From Hyparrhenia diplandra (Eukaryota > Streptophyta > Magnoliopsida > Poales > Poaceae), in assembly GCA_015847255.1 (NCBI GenBank), contig JADLZK010009253.1, positions 1 through 64,000 on the forward strand: 64,000 bases of DNA. Reading direction: 5' to 3'. The notes beneath the pieces were generated by a model. That model saw only the letters and a program-made list of their open reading frames with translations. It had not been told where the DNA came from and ran no database searches. Below, in pieces: positions 45,084 through 57,800 of the stretch (its first letter is position 1; each line of letters starts with the position of its first letter). The position numbers were made by a program, and so were the translations under genes.

Positions 45084-48040
45084 ATGTCAATCCATGGGAT
45101 GATGCTCGAAGTCAGAGGTGCCTTTGCCTCCCTGGCTCCCTCCTCCCCAATGATCCTTCTCCCCTTCTCCCTCTACTGGTAGCTGATTTCTCCTCCTGGT
45201 TGTAACCCTACCCTGCCTGCAGTCACCGGGTGCCGGAAGCTTCGGGACACGGAGTTCTTCTCCCGCCAGGACCCCTACGTCGTCCTCGAGTACGCCACCA
45301 CCAAGCTCCGCACCCGCACCTGCACCGGTCCGTAATCCCCCCTCTCTCTTCCTAATCCTTCCTCCTCGGCCGCGCGCGCCAGGTCTTCGCTGTATATACT
45401 ATACTAATGCCGCCAGTTTGTTTGCGTGCACTGCTTCATTTGTGTTCTTTTTGTTAATTATCATGTGTCGAGGTCGAACCGGCGTAAGACAATTTCGCAT
45501 ACCCACCAACCCCATCCCAATTCACACCGCGTACAGTGCCACAGGGAGGGAAGAATTCGGCGGTCTACGATGTTGATTGAGCGTTTAGGACAATATACTC
45601 GTTCGGGGTTCACTAGGTTGATTTGGCTTCAGCAATTGGGCAAACTCTCTCTCAGTATTAACGACCTAGTACTAGGTGGGTAGGTGAATGGACCAGCTGC
45701 CGCCGCTTCAATGCGGGGTTTGCTGCTTCGTGCCTTGTTGCTCGCTATGTAAGACTCGGTAAGAAAAAAGAGGAAGAAATCAGGGAACAAAGGCGATAGC
45801 TGGAAAAACATTAGCTACAAAGTCAGCCAAAACAAACTACCACAACAGAAAAGATTGCAAAGGAAAACAACAGCTAATGGTGGGAGGATTCACAGCTAAT
45901 GTGCTTTGGCCCATAGGTATAATGACTAATGAACGAATGAATACCACTGACAGTACACAGCTTAGATACGGACACCACCAGCCGACCAGCTGGGCTGATT
46001 CTTTCTGACTTTGCATAATGCCTTTATGCCTAATTTATGTATGCGGTCGATGCTCTAGATGCCCCTAGCAGAATCTTGGTACCTTCCAATCGGCATATTA
46101 TTATGCTTGACTTTCAATCATTTAGTTTAAGATTAAATCATGTTGGAATAAGTACAGTCATGCCATTTTATTTGTTTTAATCTTTTTTAATCATGAATGG
46201 CTGACAACTACCATGTCCGTGACAGCCTGAACGGACCCGGCTGCAACAAAAATCACTTACTTTGGGGGTACTAAAAGTGCTTCCCCCCCTCCCCCCGTGT
46301 GTCCACTATCTGGAATCTAGCTATATGATTGGGTTGTGATTCCACGGTTTTGAAAACTAACTGTATTTGAGCACTAGAGGAGTTATGGGTCTTTGTAGGT
46401 TGTGCTTTCGATTTGCTTTGGAAGTTGAATGGTCCGCCATTGTAGTCATTGCGAATTCATCTCAGGCTGTACAAATTTATGACCAATTAGCGCAAACTTA
46501 TTCTGATTATTTCTTCATGAAAATACAGACCCTAAAACTCTAGGTGAATAAAAGCTGAATGCTGGGCCAGAGGGGGCGGGGAGGTCACCAGTAGGCATGG
46601 ACTAGAACTGTTTTCCCAGCCTTTTTGCAACCAGGATTCTTCAATCTCAGTCTTGCTGATTTACCAAGTGTTGTTATAAAGCCTTCCTAATACAGGCAAC
46701 TGTGTGCCGTGGCACCGAACTGTTCCGAACACGCATAATCCTTTAATTGGTTCCGGCATCCAATAAGGTTCTTCTTATCTACTAATAGACGAGATTAATC
46801 ACTTCTCAAACTATAAGCAAGGAAGTTTCCGGTCATCATGAACAGTGATGATACATTCATTTTTCTCATTGTTTATCTCCATATAAACTTGTTTGCTGTA
46901 CAATAAGGTTTCTACAGAAATATGCTATTATATGAGGTTAAGTTTATGATTTTTCCCTTTGCTAGTTCTCTTTTTTTTTTCAAACCTAAAATGTGATATT
47001 GATGCTAGATGGGGGAAGAAACCCAACTTTCGATGAGAAGTTCCATATACCCCTCATTGAAGGCCTCCGCGAGTTGAATGTTCTGGTATGGAACAGCAAT
47101 ACATTAACCCATGATGACTTCATCGGCAGTGGCAGGTTTGTGGCTCTTATCATCCATCATCAATATGGTAAATGGATTCTACTTTTTTAGTGCGTAACCA
47201 TCGACTGTTGTTTTGTGAAGAGTGTATCTGAACAAGGTGCTCACAAATGGTTATGATGACTCCTCATGGCCGCTTCAAACACGCCACATGAGGTATTCCT
47301 ATTTCATATTAACTTGAGTGCACTGGCTTTGTGACCTTTCTAATAGTCGGAAATTTTCAGATCTGCTGGGGAAGTGAAGCTCATTATGCACGTTGATGTC
47401 TCAGCAATGGTGAGGCTGATTTCTATTCTTTGTTGGCTTCTTAGTCCTGTATTGTGGCTGTTTGGCTGATTACGTTATGTCTGACAGAAGAACAAGATGG
47501 GTAGAAGTGTCGGCGCATCAAGTACACATCCTGTTCCTCCACTTTCAATGCCAACTCCAGTCCCAGCTCCGGCTCCTGCCCCTGCACCAACCCCAGCCAC
47601 AGCCCCAGCACTAGCATCAGCGATTCCATACGGAGTCACACCTTCATACCCACCTGTTTCAGCATACCCTGCTGCAACCGCATACCCTGCTGCAGCCGCA
47701 TACCCTGCTTACCCAACTCCTAGCCATGCACCATATACCAATCCAGAATATCCACCACCTCTGCAGCAACCATACCAACCACCACCCGCTGGATACCCTC
47801 CATCCTATCCACCACAACCATATGAGCAACCTTACCCACCACAACCATATGGGCAACAACCATACCCACCCCCGCCGTCAGCACAGTCTCCGTATCCACC
47901 TGGTAAAGATGCAATTGAGCAGATATAAATCCATTTTTTTCATTGATATTAATCAGTTGTCTAACTGGATCGTCTCCCTTTGTCTTGGTTGATCTTATGC
48001 AGCGCCTTACCCTGGTACTTATCCACCAAGACCCTATTGA
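45084..48040 (+). CDS. C2-domain protein with Pro/Tyr-rich tail (SRC2-like), seven exons
   Basis: A probable membrane-associated signalling protein. C2 domains bind phospholipids, often with calcium, and SRC2-type proteins act in cold, defence or calcium signalling. Exons: 45084-45117, 45223-45327, 47009-47135, 47221-47292, 47361-47409, 47488-47902 and 48003-48040, all GT-AG. They sum to 840 bp, a continuous 279-residue frame ending at TGA 48038-48040. The start ATG gives MSIHGMMLEVRVTGC, the standard opening of these proteins. Residues about 1-125 form the C2 domain (DPYVVLEY, NPTFDEKFHIPL, WNSNTLTHDDFIGSGR). Loop 3 has Asn-Ser-Asn where calcium-binding members usually have Asp residues. Residues about 145-279 are a disordered Pro/Ala/Tyr-rich tail with repeated YPP and PQPY, ending TYPPRPY. 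Intron 2 is 1.7 kb. Confidence 0.9.
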
Positions 48041-49887
48041 TATAGCAGCTTCAGTTATGATCTCACGTAGAGGAATCAAAAGCAACAAACAATATGTGAT
48101 AGGACGCGCGTCAGTGTGGATTCTTTATTTCTAGTTATTTGGTTATGTTCCTAACAAAATACTACCAACCGTGAACTGTCGATGAGTTGTTGCACATCTA
48201 TCACAAATCAGTTAAAGATCAGGTTCCAATCTTTTGATGATATATCAAAAAGAAATATCAAGAATGCACATGGCTGAAGCTGGTGATCAAATCGTGTCAA
48301 CAGCCCAGTTATCAGTAATATTTTCTCACTTTAGTACGTGCAATAGGTAGCTTGCAGATTGTGTCAATGAAACCTATCCTATATTGCTTCACAATGGGTT
48401 TGGCTAGCTTGAGACCAGAGTCACCAGACCCAGGTTCCTTCTGTCTTGGAAGCACGTCTGACTGTTCTGTGACCACACAATTGTACATAATACATGGTAA
48501 CCTGTGAAGTATGCTTTTCCAAAACGACAATAAATTTGCTTCGGTTAAGAACACTTTCATGCTGAAACTTTGAATGTATTTGTAACAGTCAATAAATTTG
48601 TTTCTGTGATGAATGCAACTTTGAATGTATTTGTAACAGAAGAAATTTGTTTCGGTGATGAAAGTTGTTAAAGTGTGGTGTTTGACAAGTGGGATTTCCA
48701 TGTCTTTTCTTTTCTCTGCCACATGGATTTATCCATGCTGAACTTTGATGTGGTAGTGAGGTGTGGTGGTAGCATTGTACTATGTTTTAGGCTTTTCGAA
48801 GTTTCAAGTACGTTGTTTATATAGTACGTATGTTATACTGATGAGTAATGAAAGTCTAAACTTCAAAAGGGAAAAAAAAAAAAACCTTAACCATCGATAC
48901 ACAATACATGCTTGATGCTTAGATCTGTGTGTGTAGTTATAGCACGTCATGATCCCTAAGTATGCTTGTATTGAATTCCTATGGATGTTTGTTATTTTGG
49001 AAATTCTACGACGAACGTGAAGTATGCTTGCTATTAAGTAAACAACCTATAGGGATTCTCAGGAATATGAGGAATCACCTAGGGTTGCCCTACCTCTGGC
49101 ATTCTTAGGGACATTATCTGAGTTAGCAACTAGTTAGTTGGGCTCTTGAGTAGGTTTGGGCTTAGAGGAATCACCCTCATGAAGCTAAACCCCTTCAAGT
49201 GAGAGTTGAGAGATCCTGATTCAAAATGGAAGGTTGCTAACTCCTCAGCTATCACATCAATATCAGTGTTTACTAACTTCTCAATTTGGGCAAGTTCAAC
49301 TGTGTTTGATGGTCTAACCATTTTTAACCAATATAATTTGTTTTTGGGTTGTTGTACAAATTGACTCAATTTAGCTAACATGTATTGCAATTTTCGAAAA
49401 TTAAATATTTGTCAGCTAATGACATACGCATCATATAATTTATGAACACGAGCAATTAAACTTTGATATAGAAAAAATAGAAGTTATATAACTCATTTCA
49501 TAAACAGAGTACGTCATAGCCGTGGACAGGTAGGTAAAATACTAGAAAAAATCTACAAGTGGTTTGATTTACCAAAACTTGCTCTGAGATTAAGTTCTTA
49601 GCCAACCCCAAGACTATTAGGTCGATCCTGCTCCCTTACCAAGCCCAAAGTAAACACTTCATTGGTCGAAATAGCTCAACATATTCATCGAGAGTTAACT
49701 AGGGTGTAAGACCTGAAATATTTCAGTAGAAGAGTATGTAGAGATTGCATGAATGCACAACCATATGACAATGGGTATTATGTAAATAAAATTTGCTAAT
49801 TGCAACCGGTCAACTGCAGGCAGAAACTTGCCTTTTTCATCAAAAAAAAATCTATACAAATATTATAACAGTGCAAGTAAGAAGTGA
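48041..49887. other. 3' flank of the C2 gene and intergenic DNA
   Basis: No further gene. A degenerate local repeat occurs at 48531-48666, in which ATAAATTTG(C/T)TTC and ACTTTGAATGTATTTGTAAC recur two or three times. The rest is AT-rich with short unrelated frames. Confidence 0.5.
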
Positions 49888-51023
49888 GTAAGATGCTATT
49901 TGGAATCAACTAGCTAATTATTAGTTGTGTAATTGAGAGAAAATCAGCTAATTGCAATTAATAGCCAGGTGATAGGTAAGATATTAACTAGCTGCCTTGT
50001 CGAGGATCCAAACTAGATCTTAAGATGCTATTTGGAATCAACTAGCTAGCTGTGTAAGAGCATCTCCAACAATTTGTCAAAATTTACTTGGCAAATCTTA
50101 TGATTTGGCAAGTTGTAAAAATATATGACAAGTTAAAAAAACAGTCTCTCTCCAACAGACCAAAATAAAATTATAACTTTACAAAGTGAACACAAAACTT
50201 TTTACAAATTAATCAAGCCCATATATGTAAATCTATATGTCTTGTATTTATGTAAAGTGAACATAGAAAAAGTTCCTACATATCCGTCCTTCCACCTCTA
50301 CATCGACGGAGGCCCGTGGGCGGGCTTGCACCGTGATCGCTTTACACGGCCGCGCCGCCGCGGCTGCTCACCGCGCGTCCTGGGACGGCCGCACCGCTGG
50401 CTGCTGTTCGCCCGCGGCGCTCCCAGGATGGCCACGCCCGCCGCTGCTCGCTGCGACGCGCTCGCCTTCGCGACAGCGCCGGAGGCCGCGCAACCGCTGG
50501 ACAGCCACACCGCCGCTGCCGCTCGATTGCCCGGCGCCTGGAGGGGGCCGTGCAGCCGCTTCGTCGCGCTGGGACGGAGAAGTAGTCCCTCGGGAGAAAG
50601 CGCACCCGACTACCAGCGATGGCAAGTTGGATACGCTACAAGATATTTGCGCTGAGGCGCCGTTTTTTTTCAATAGCAAGTGATTTGACAAACTGTTGGA
50701 GAGACGAAGTTTCTATCGTTTTTGTAAAAATTGAAAGATGGCAACCCAATATACCAAACTGTTGGAGATGCTCTAACTGAGAGGAAATCAGCTAAGTGCA
50801 ATTAATAGCCAGGTGATAGGTAAGATATTAGCTGCCTTGTTAAGGATCCAAACTAGATCTCAACCATTTTTAGTAGTAAGAGGTGAGTAATATGCTATTT
50901 GGAATCAACTAGCTAACTATTATTAGCTGTGTAATTGAGAGGAAATCAGCTAATTGCAATTAATAAGCAGGTGATAGCTAATATATTATCTATCTTGTTG
51001 AGGATCCAATCTAGATCTCAACT
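49888..51023. repeat. Tandem repeat of about 135 bp, three copies, middle copy interrupted
   Basis: Each copy starts ATGCTATTTGGAATCAACTA and continues through GTGTAATTGAGAG, TTGCAATTAATAGCCAGGTG and GAGGATCCAAACTAGATCT. Starts are near 49892, 50024 and 50891. The middle copy is split by the element at 50058-50773. A partial unit continues into 51000-51180. Confidence 0.85.
50058..50773. mobile_element. Harbinger-type element, 716 bp, inserted in a tandem repeat
   Basis: The ends GAGCATCTCCAACAATTTG and CAAACTGTTGGAGATGCTC are inverted repeats, with TAA on both sides (50055-50057 and 50774-50776). Copies 1 and 3 of the surrounding repeat show the uninterrupted sequence (TGTGTAATTGAGAG), proving the insertion. 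The centre (about 50290-50650) is strongly GC-rich and has frames on both strands but no recognisable domain, so it is probably captured sequence. Confidence 0.92.
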
Positions 51024-51180
51024 ATTTTTAGTAGCTATTCCCTCGGTTCCAAATTGTAATTTATTTTAGCTTTTTAAATTCATATTATCTATCTTGTTGA
51101 GGATCCAATCTAAGATCTCAACTATTTCTAGTAGCTATTCCTCAGTTCCAAATTGTAATTTATTTTAGCTTTTTAAATTC
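50985..51180 (+). repeat. Direct tandem duplication of about 98 bp
   Basis: The unit from ATTATCTATCTTGTTGAGGA to AGCTTTTTAAATTCAT occurs at about 50985-51086 and 51083-51180 with a few indels. Each unit contains a CCCTCGGTTCCAAATTG or CCTCAGTTCCAAATTG segment resembling a Stowaway-type end. Confidence 0.75.
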
Positions 51181-51836
51181 ATAGTTTTCATTACATTTGT
51201 AGACATAATGTATATCTAGGTGCCTAGCAATTTCTATGTACCGAGAAGTCTGAAGCAACTTACAATTTAAAATTAAGAGAGAAACCATTATTATATGAGA
51301 TATATAAACAAGTCATAATATCTTAAATACCACCAAGCTATAAAAAATTAACTTCCCTGAATAAATTAATTAATAGACTAGAATTTTCCAACGAGTCTAT
51401 AAGAAAGAAAGAAAGAAAAAAATATATAAATCCAAATTAATATAACTAGATACACCATAAAAATATATTTGTATAGTAAGCTTATTCATTGTCATAAGCA
51501 TTTGTTCTACTTTAAAATTTGGTCAAATATTAAAATGTTGTACTTATATTATTCTTTGAATGGATTTTATTCACGGACGGAGGTAGTATTAGCTATAAAT
51601 TCTCTCCCAAGTTGTTGCCGTGTCGCTAACGCCCGAAGCTCAATTCAAATGGACGAATGTCGCGCTTTACCTGCTTGATTGAGAAACTCCATTCTTGGCC
51701 TTTCGGTTTTTCGGTTTCAGTTTGCAGCTGGTTGGTCCTCCTGACGTTTATTTACCTACGTCGAAAGAACCGCCATCGCCGCTTGTTCAGTTTCATTCTT
51801 CCACGCTCGTCTCGAGCGCAGCCCAGGGAAGAAACC
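51181..51836 (+). promoter_or_regulatory. Upstream region and leader of the GDSL gene
   Basis: AT-rich upstream DNA, then from about 51590 a mixed-composition leader. A Stowaway-like end CGGACGGAGGTAG occurs at 51574-51586 before TATTAGC. A clear TATA box could not be assigned. The sequence GGGAAGAAACCATGG around the start codon is a good plant initiation context. Confidence 0.4.
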
Positions 51837-54800
51837 ATGGCGTCCTCTCTTTCCGGGAGAGTAGGAAGACGGCTGCTGTTCCCGATAATGGTGGTGGCGG
51901 CTACGCTGGTTGGGGCGGCGCCGACGCCGGCGTCAGCGTGCTACACGCGCGTGTTCAGCTTCGGCGACTCGTTGGCGGACACGGGCAACTTCCGGTTCGT
52001 CAGCAACGTCTCCGACCCCGTGCTCCGGCTCCCCTACGGAGAGACCTTCTTCCACCGCGCCACCGGCCGCTTCACCGACGGCCGCGTCATCCTCGACTTC
52101 ATCGGTACGCTACGCCTACGCCAGCCAGCCACAATGCCTCTGCTACTGCTATCCATGCATCCATCGACCATTGTTGTTCCTTGAAATCTGCAGCTGATGC
52201 GCTGGGGCTTCCGTTCGTGCCGCCCTACCTGAGCGGGCGGCGCGCCGAGGATTTCTTGCACGGTGCCAACTTCGCGGTGGGCGGCGCCCGGCACTCGGCC
52301 CGGACTTCTTCCGGGACAGGGGTTTTGATGTGGGAAACGTAGTGCACCTCGACATGGAGATGAAGTGGTTCCGGGACATGCTCAACCTGATCTGCCCGGG
52401 CAACCTCTCACGTATGTCTTTTTTTTTTTCTCGAACGTGCATTGCACGGATTTCATTAAGAAGAAGAGAGTTTTAACTTACAACACAGACACAAACACAA
52501 ACACAAACATCAGTAATCCAAGGATTACTGAACAACGCCCACAAGCAACAAAAAGATTGTGATTACATGTAAATTAGACGACAGGATGGGTGGAGCTGAG
52601 GAAGGCCTCACTGTCCCTCCTCATCCAAGTATGTCACTGTTTCTAAATTCTAATATCACTAAAATTATGTAATATCGCAGAATATTTTCTTAAAACATGT
52701 TGATATTGCACAGGTTGTTCGGACATGATGAACCAATCCCTTTTTATGGTTGGAGAAATTGGAGGCAATGACTACAACCTACCTCTTATCAGGAAAATTC
52801 CTTTTGAGAATGTTGTCACCTTCGCTCCAGCTGTTATTGCCAAAATCTCTTCAACTATCACAGTCAGTACTTAATTCTCTGTATCCAACATTATCACTAA
52901 CATTGTACACATATAAACCAATGCAAATGCATCCAATTCTTGTAGGAGTTGATCGGGCTAGGAGCCAAGACTCTGGTGGTTCCAGGGAATCTCCCGATTG
53001 GATGCCTCCCAATGTATCTGTTGACATTCCAAAGTGACAAGAAAGAAGATTACGAGCCAGGGACAGGTTGCATTAGAAGGCTGAACGAGTTTGCACGGTA
53101 CCACAACAAGCTTCTTATCGAGGAATTGGAGAAGTTGAGTAAGCTCCAACCTGGCGTGACCATCATCTATGCTGATTACTATGGAGCCGCTATGGAGGTT
53201 TTTGTTTCTCCACAACAATTTGGTGAGTTCATGTATATATATATTTACTTTTTTTTTTTTTTTGAAAAAACATAGTACAGAGACACACACACATATTGTT
53301 TGACCTCTAAATCATTTTGTGATCGCCTCTACAGATGTTTGAATAGTGTTTCATACTACTAGATAACCGATTTTCCGTGGCGGACTTTTTTCATTTTGCG
53401 TGGCGGTTTTTAAAACCGCCACCAATGGAAGGTCACGCGGAAAATGGGCGATTTTCGTGCGGTCAAAATGCCCGCCATGGTTAATAATAAAAAAAAACAA
53501 AAAAAACGAAAAGCCGGATCCAGGCCCAAATGGGCCCGATCTCAGGCTTCGCGCTAGGGGTTCCATGCCGCCCGCCGCCCGCGGCGGATCCGCTTCGCGG
53601 ATGCGACGCCCGCCCGGATCCCGCTTCGCCGGAGCGCAGCGCAAGGCCAGATCTCCAGCGCTCCGCCCTTGGCGCCGGATCCGCCCACCACCTCGCTCCG
53701 AGCGCGGATCCGGCGGATCCGACCCGCGCCGCCCGCATTTCGGCGCGGTCCGAGCGCCGCCGCTCCGCGCCCGGCGTGGCGCCTTTCGTCGATCCGCGGC
53801 GGGCGCTGCCACTTTCGGCGCCACTCGGCGCCAGCGTATCTTCGCCCGGCAAACGCCCGCGTGCAGCGCCGCCATCGAGGGGACGGGAGAAGGGCGCCGG
53901 TGGAAGGAAGAAAAGGGCGCCGGGGACGGGAGGGGAGAAGGGCGCGCCCGGGGGACGGGAGAAGGGGCCGGGGAGGGAGAAGGGGGGACGGGGGGGGAGA
54001 AGGGCGCGGGGGACGGGGAGGGAGAGTCCATCGGGGGAGAGAGGAAGAGGAGTTTGGATTTTGGAATGAGCTGCCGGGTGAGAGAGGCGAGGATGAGTTA
54101 GGGTTTGGAACTCCCGGTGCTTATATACGTGGTTCGTTTTAATTGGGCTGAATGGATCAATTGGGCTGGATATTTGGGCCTTATTAACTAATCTATTTAC
54201 CATGGTGGTTTTAAAACCGCCACGGTTAATAAAAAAAACCGCCCGCGGTAAATCAAGCCATTTACCGTGGCGGTTTTCTAAATGCCCGCCACGGAAAATC
54301 TTTTCTCAGTGTCTCGTAAAATCAATTACGTAGTAGTGTCATCTCACAACATTTCATAGTAGAAAGTCAAGTGACAAATTGCATTTGGGATATGATATAA
54401 AGTAGTGCGAAAGTTTTATCTTATATCTCCGATGCAATTATAGGACACATATGATGCCCGCTATAGTATTAGCATCATGCCACTTGCATTAAGCTCCATG
54501 TTAAGCGTAATGAGAACCTCCTAATTATTGGGCCCACCGCTTTTTGTCATTGTCCCAAAGACTTCGACAAGCCAGGTGCGTATGCACCCAATAACTTAAG
54601 AAGCTTTGTCGAGTGTCATCGGAAACCCCGATTACACCACTCTCATACGAGAATCAACAAAGGAGTAGCTACAATATTACAAAATTTGTTACAAAATATA
54701 GATCAGAGTGCGGAAGAATAATAACATTAATTTTACAAAATATGAGTAAGCTACTTTTGAGTAAACTTAACTTAATTAATTTGCGGAAGCTGAGTAGAAC

Positions 54801-57800
54801 TAGAGGACAACCAGATCATGTCGAGCCCACCAACATAACCTTGGTTACGGACGAGTCAAGCACACACGCTTGGGGGTCAAAGAACCCCGAAAGTGCGGGA
54901 GTACTCAACAAGACTTACCCGACCAAGAAAAGAGGAGAAGACTCAGGAATGCTAGTCTTAGGAGTCAAGGTAAGGCTTAGCAAGAATCAAGAACTCTTTT
55001 GCAGAAAAGCTTACTATAAGTGAATCCTTACTTTCAATATTTTTAATTCAGATTAGTAGCTCATATACTCTAGGTTATCCTAATCTAGAGCAAACATATT
55101 TTTCTTATTCCAACTCTCTTTCCTCAAAAACATATTCCATCATTTACTACGATGAAGGTCGGGGAATCGGGTCTCCTTCTCCAGAAGCAACGGCGATTCA
55201 TGAATCGATTATACCCAGCTGGGGATCCCTAACCACACGACATATGTAGCACTTAAGCATGCATATATCAACCCTCACTCAGTTCGTCCAAAACGGATTG
55301 GGTCCATCGCCACCCAGAGAAACACGATACTCCACCTCCCTACCCCGCCCTAATGACGGTTTGACCGATAGGGTGGGTACATGCTACCTGCGTTTTTTCT
55401 ACCGGACGGTTTATCGCGGTAAACCATGATTATCGCTTTCTGGGGCGGCGGTATAAAAGAAGGCAAATTCAAAATTTAAAATTTGAAAAAATCGTTGAAA
55501 AAAATTACGTAAAATAGTTCGTGATTTATAGAAGCCAAGGGTGTAAAAATTTGTCAAATTGGAGTTGGTTTGGTATAAAAAATTTCAAATCTAAGTTTGA
55601 AAAAAAAAAAAAAAAACACCGGTAGGCCCATTAAATCATGAAGGTCGAAAAACATACTAAACACACTCAAATTTAAGTAATTTTGACATCATTGGATTCT
55701 ACAAATCATGAAGTATTTTTAGGAATTTTTTAGCATTTTATAAAAAAAAAATCACATTTTGAATTTTGAAAAAAACCGTTCAAAGCTATTTTTGAAACCA
55801 TTTCGATAAAACCGCTCAAACCGGGCGGTATAAATTCAAAACCGCTTGGGTTTACGGATTTTTACCGTTTCGCCCGGCGTAGTTTGAATTCAGTTGAATT
55901 CAAATTTCAAACCGTCCAGAACCGTCCGGTTTACCGTAGCCGGACGGTTTTACCGTTTCGGACCGGCGGTTTCCTAGGTCGGTCGGTAAAAAAAAGCGCG
56001 CATGCTACTCCGCCATCTCTCCACTCCCGGTCTTGCGGTTGTCCGTTCGATTTGGCACACCCCGAGATCAAGCTTACCGGAGTATGTGGCTAGTTAGGGT
56101 CGGCCGACGACTGGGGTGACGCGGTCAGGCGTGCCATTGACCAAAAAGGTCTCGGGAGCAATATCGTTCAACACGTCCCGATTTCACTCGGGCCAAACAA
56201 CGGGACGGTCCTTAAGCGACCAACACGGGACAAGCACGGCTAGGTATCCCGTAGGCTTTCAACCTACGTCCCCGTCCGATCTCAAATTCATCACTACATC
56301 TCTTTCTTTTCGAAAAAAGGTACCATCTTCTTAAATAAAACATTTTGATGAAAAAGCTTAACTAATTAAGCGAGGGCTAAGCATCACTAAGCATTTTCGA
56401 AATAAACGGGTTATCAAGGATGGTATTGAAATAAACAAGGATGGTAATGCAACAATTAGGTTATCACTCAACTACTAATAACTTAATGCAACATATCATA
56501 GACATAAGTGATATAAAACTTTTAAAACATCAAGGAAGGGTCTAATGTAACCGGGGCTTGCCACGTGTTGCGAGGGAAAAAGTTAGATTCCTTAACGAGA
56601 TCACCCGAAAGTCATACTTGACATCGATATCAGCGGTGAATGGATCTTCTTCAAGCTTCGACCATCATGAACCATCTCACTCTCGTATACTCTACACGTA
56701 GATGATGATGCATGCTTTAGCATGATGGAAGGGTAAACATGATGCTTGATGAATGCATGAAATGATAAACAACTTGAGTACAACTTTCCTTCACGATAAA
56801 GTTACAACCCAACAAAACCAACTTGGCGAACTATTCTACAAGATATCATCACCATTGCCTAAGGAGTTCTAAAGGACCATTTGATTATGGTATGATCCAA
56901 GTTTCACAAAGCAATCCCAAGATCATTCATAACCTAAGTCATCAAGCACTAATCACTATCCTTATTCTAATAAATAAATTAAAGCATAATATAGAAAATA
57001 ATTTAAACATTTCAAAATGACTCCAAACTTTTTACACAAGTAGGACACATCATAAAACAACACCAAATAAATTTTTATGATTTTTGAATAAATAATTTAT
57101 TTTCTAAAATTCATGGAAGATGCATTTTTCCATTAAAGATTGTAATTTTAAATCATGCAAGAACTACTCAAAATCAAAGTTTCATAATTTTCATGGGTAG
57201 ACATACTCATAGGAAGGCTACACAAAAATTTTCAGAATTTTTGAATAAATATTTGAATTTATATGAAAATTACAAAATCAGGCACTATTCAAATATAAAG
57301 GAATTAGTAAAACATTTATTAAAAAGAAAAAGGCATTCGGGCCTTAACTCGGCCCGGCACTGTGCTTGGCAGGCCGGCCCAACAGCACAGTCCGGCCCAA
57401 CAGCACAGTCGGCCTGCTCAAGCTTTTGGTTTGGCTCTTTTGCAGAAAAGACCCTGGACATTTATGAAATCATGAATAAGTATAAAGTACTATTTACATG
57501 AGTTAAGAAATTTACATTGGGAATCCTGGAAAAGCTTCTATTTAAATCTGGATCCATCTTCTTCTACTTTCTTCGTCTCTTCTCGTACACAGCAGGAACG
57601 GGAACGGCGGCGTCGTTGGACCGGCTCAGCCGGCGGCTCCGGCGACGACGGAGGGGCGCTGTGGCCGTGCAGAGCCCGCGCTCGCGCGCGCCCGGGGCTC
57701 AGCTCCGGCCCTGGGCCGGCTACAGTGAGCAGCAGCTCACCCGCGCGGCACAGCAGCCTGGCAGCGGCGGCAGAGCTCTGCTTGGCCATGGCAGCGATGA

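Noticed and set aside
47441..48088. Minus-strand frames opposite the C2 gene
   Set aside because: Antisense shadows of the Pro/Tyr-rich exon.
49888..51023. Regular repeats considered as a CRISPR-like array
   Set aside because: Only three long contiguous tandem copies without spacers, in plant DNA.
53351..54203. Several 150-240 residue frames on both strands
   Set aside because: All lie in the GC-rich centre of CACTA copy 2 and overlap each other; low-complexity Arg/Gly/Pro content.
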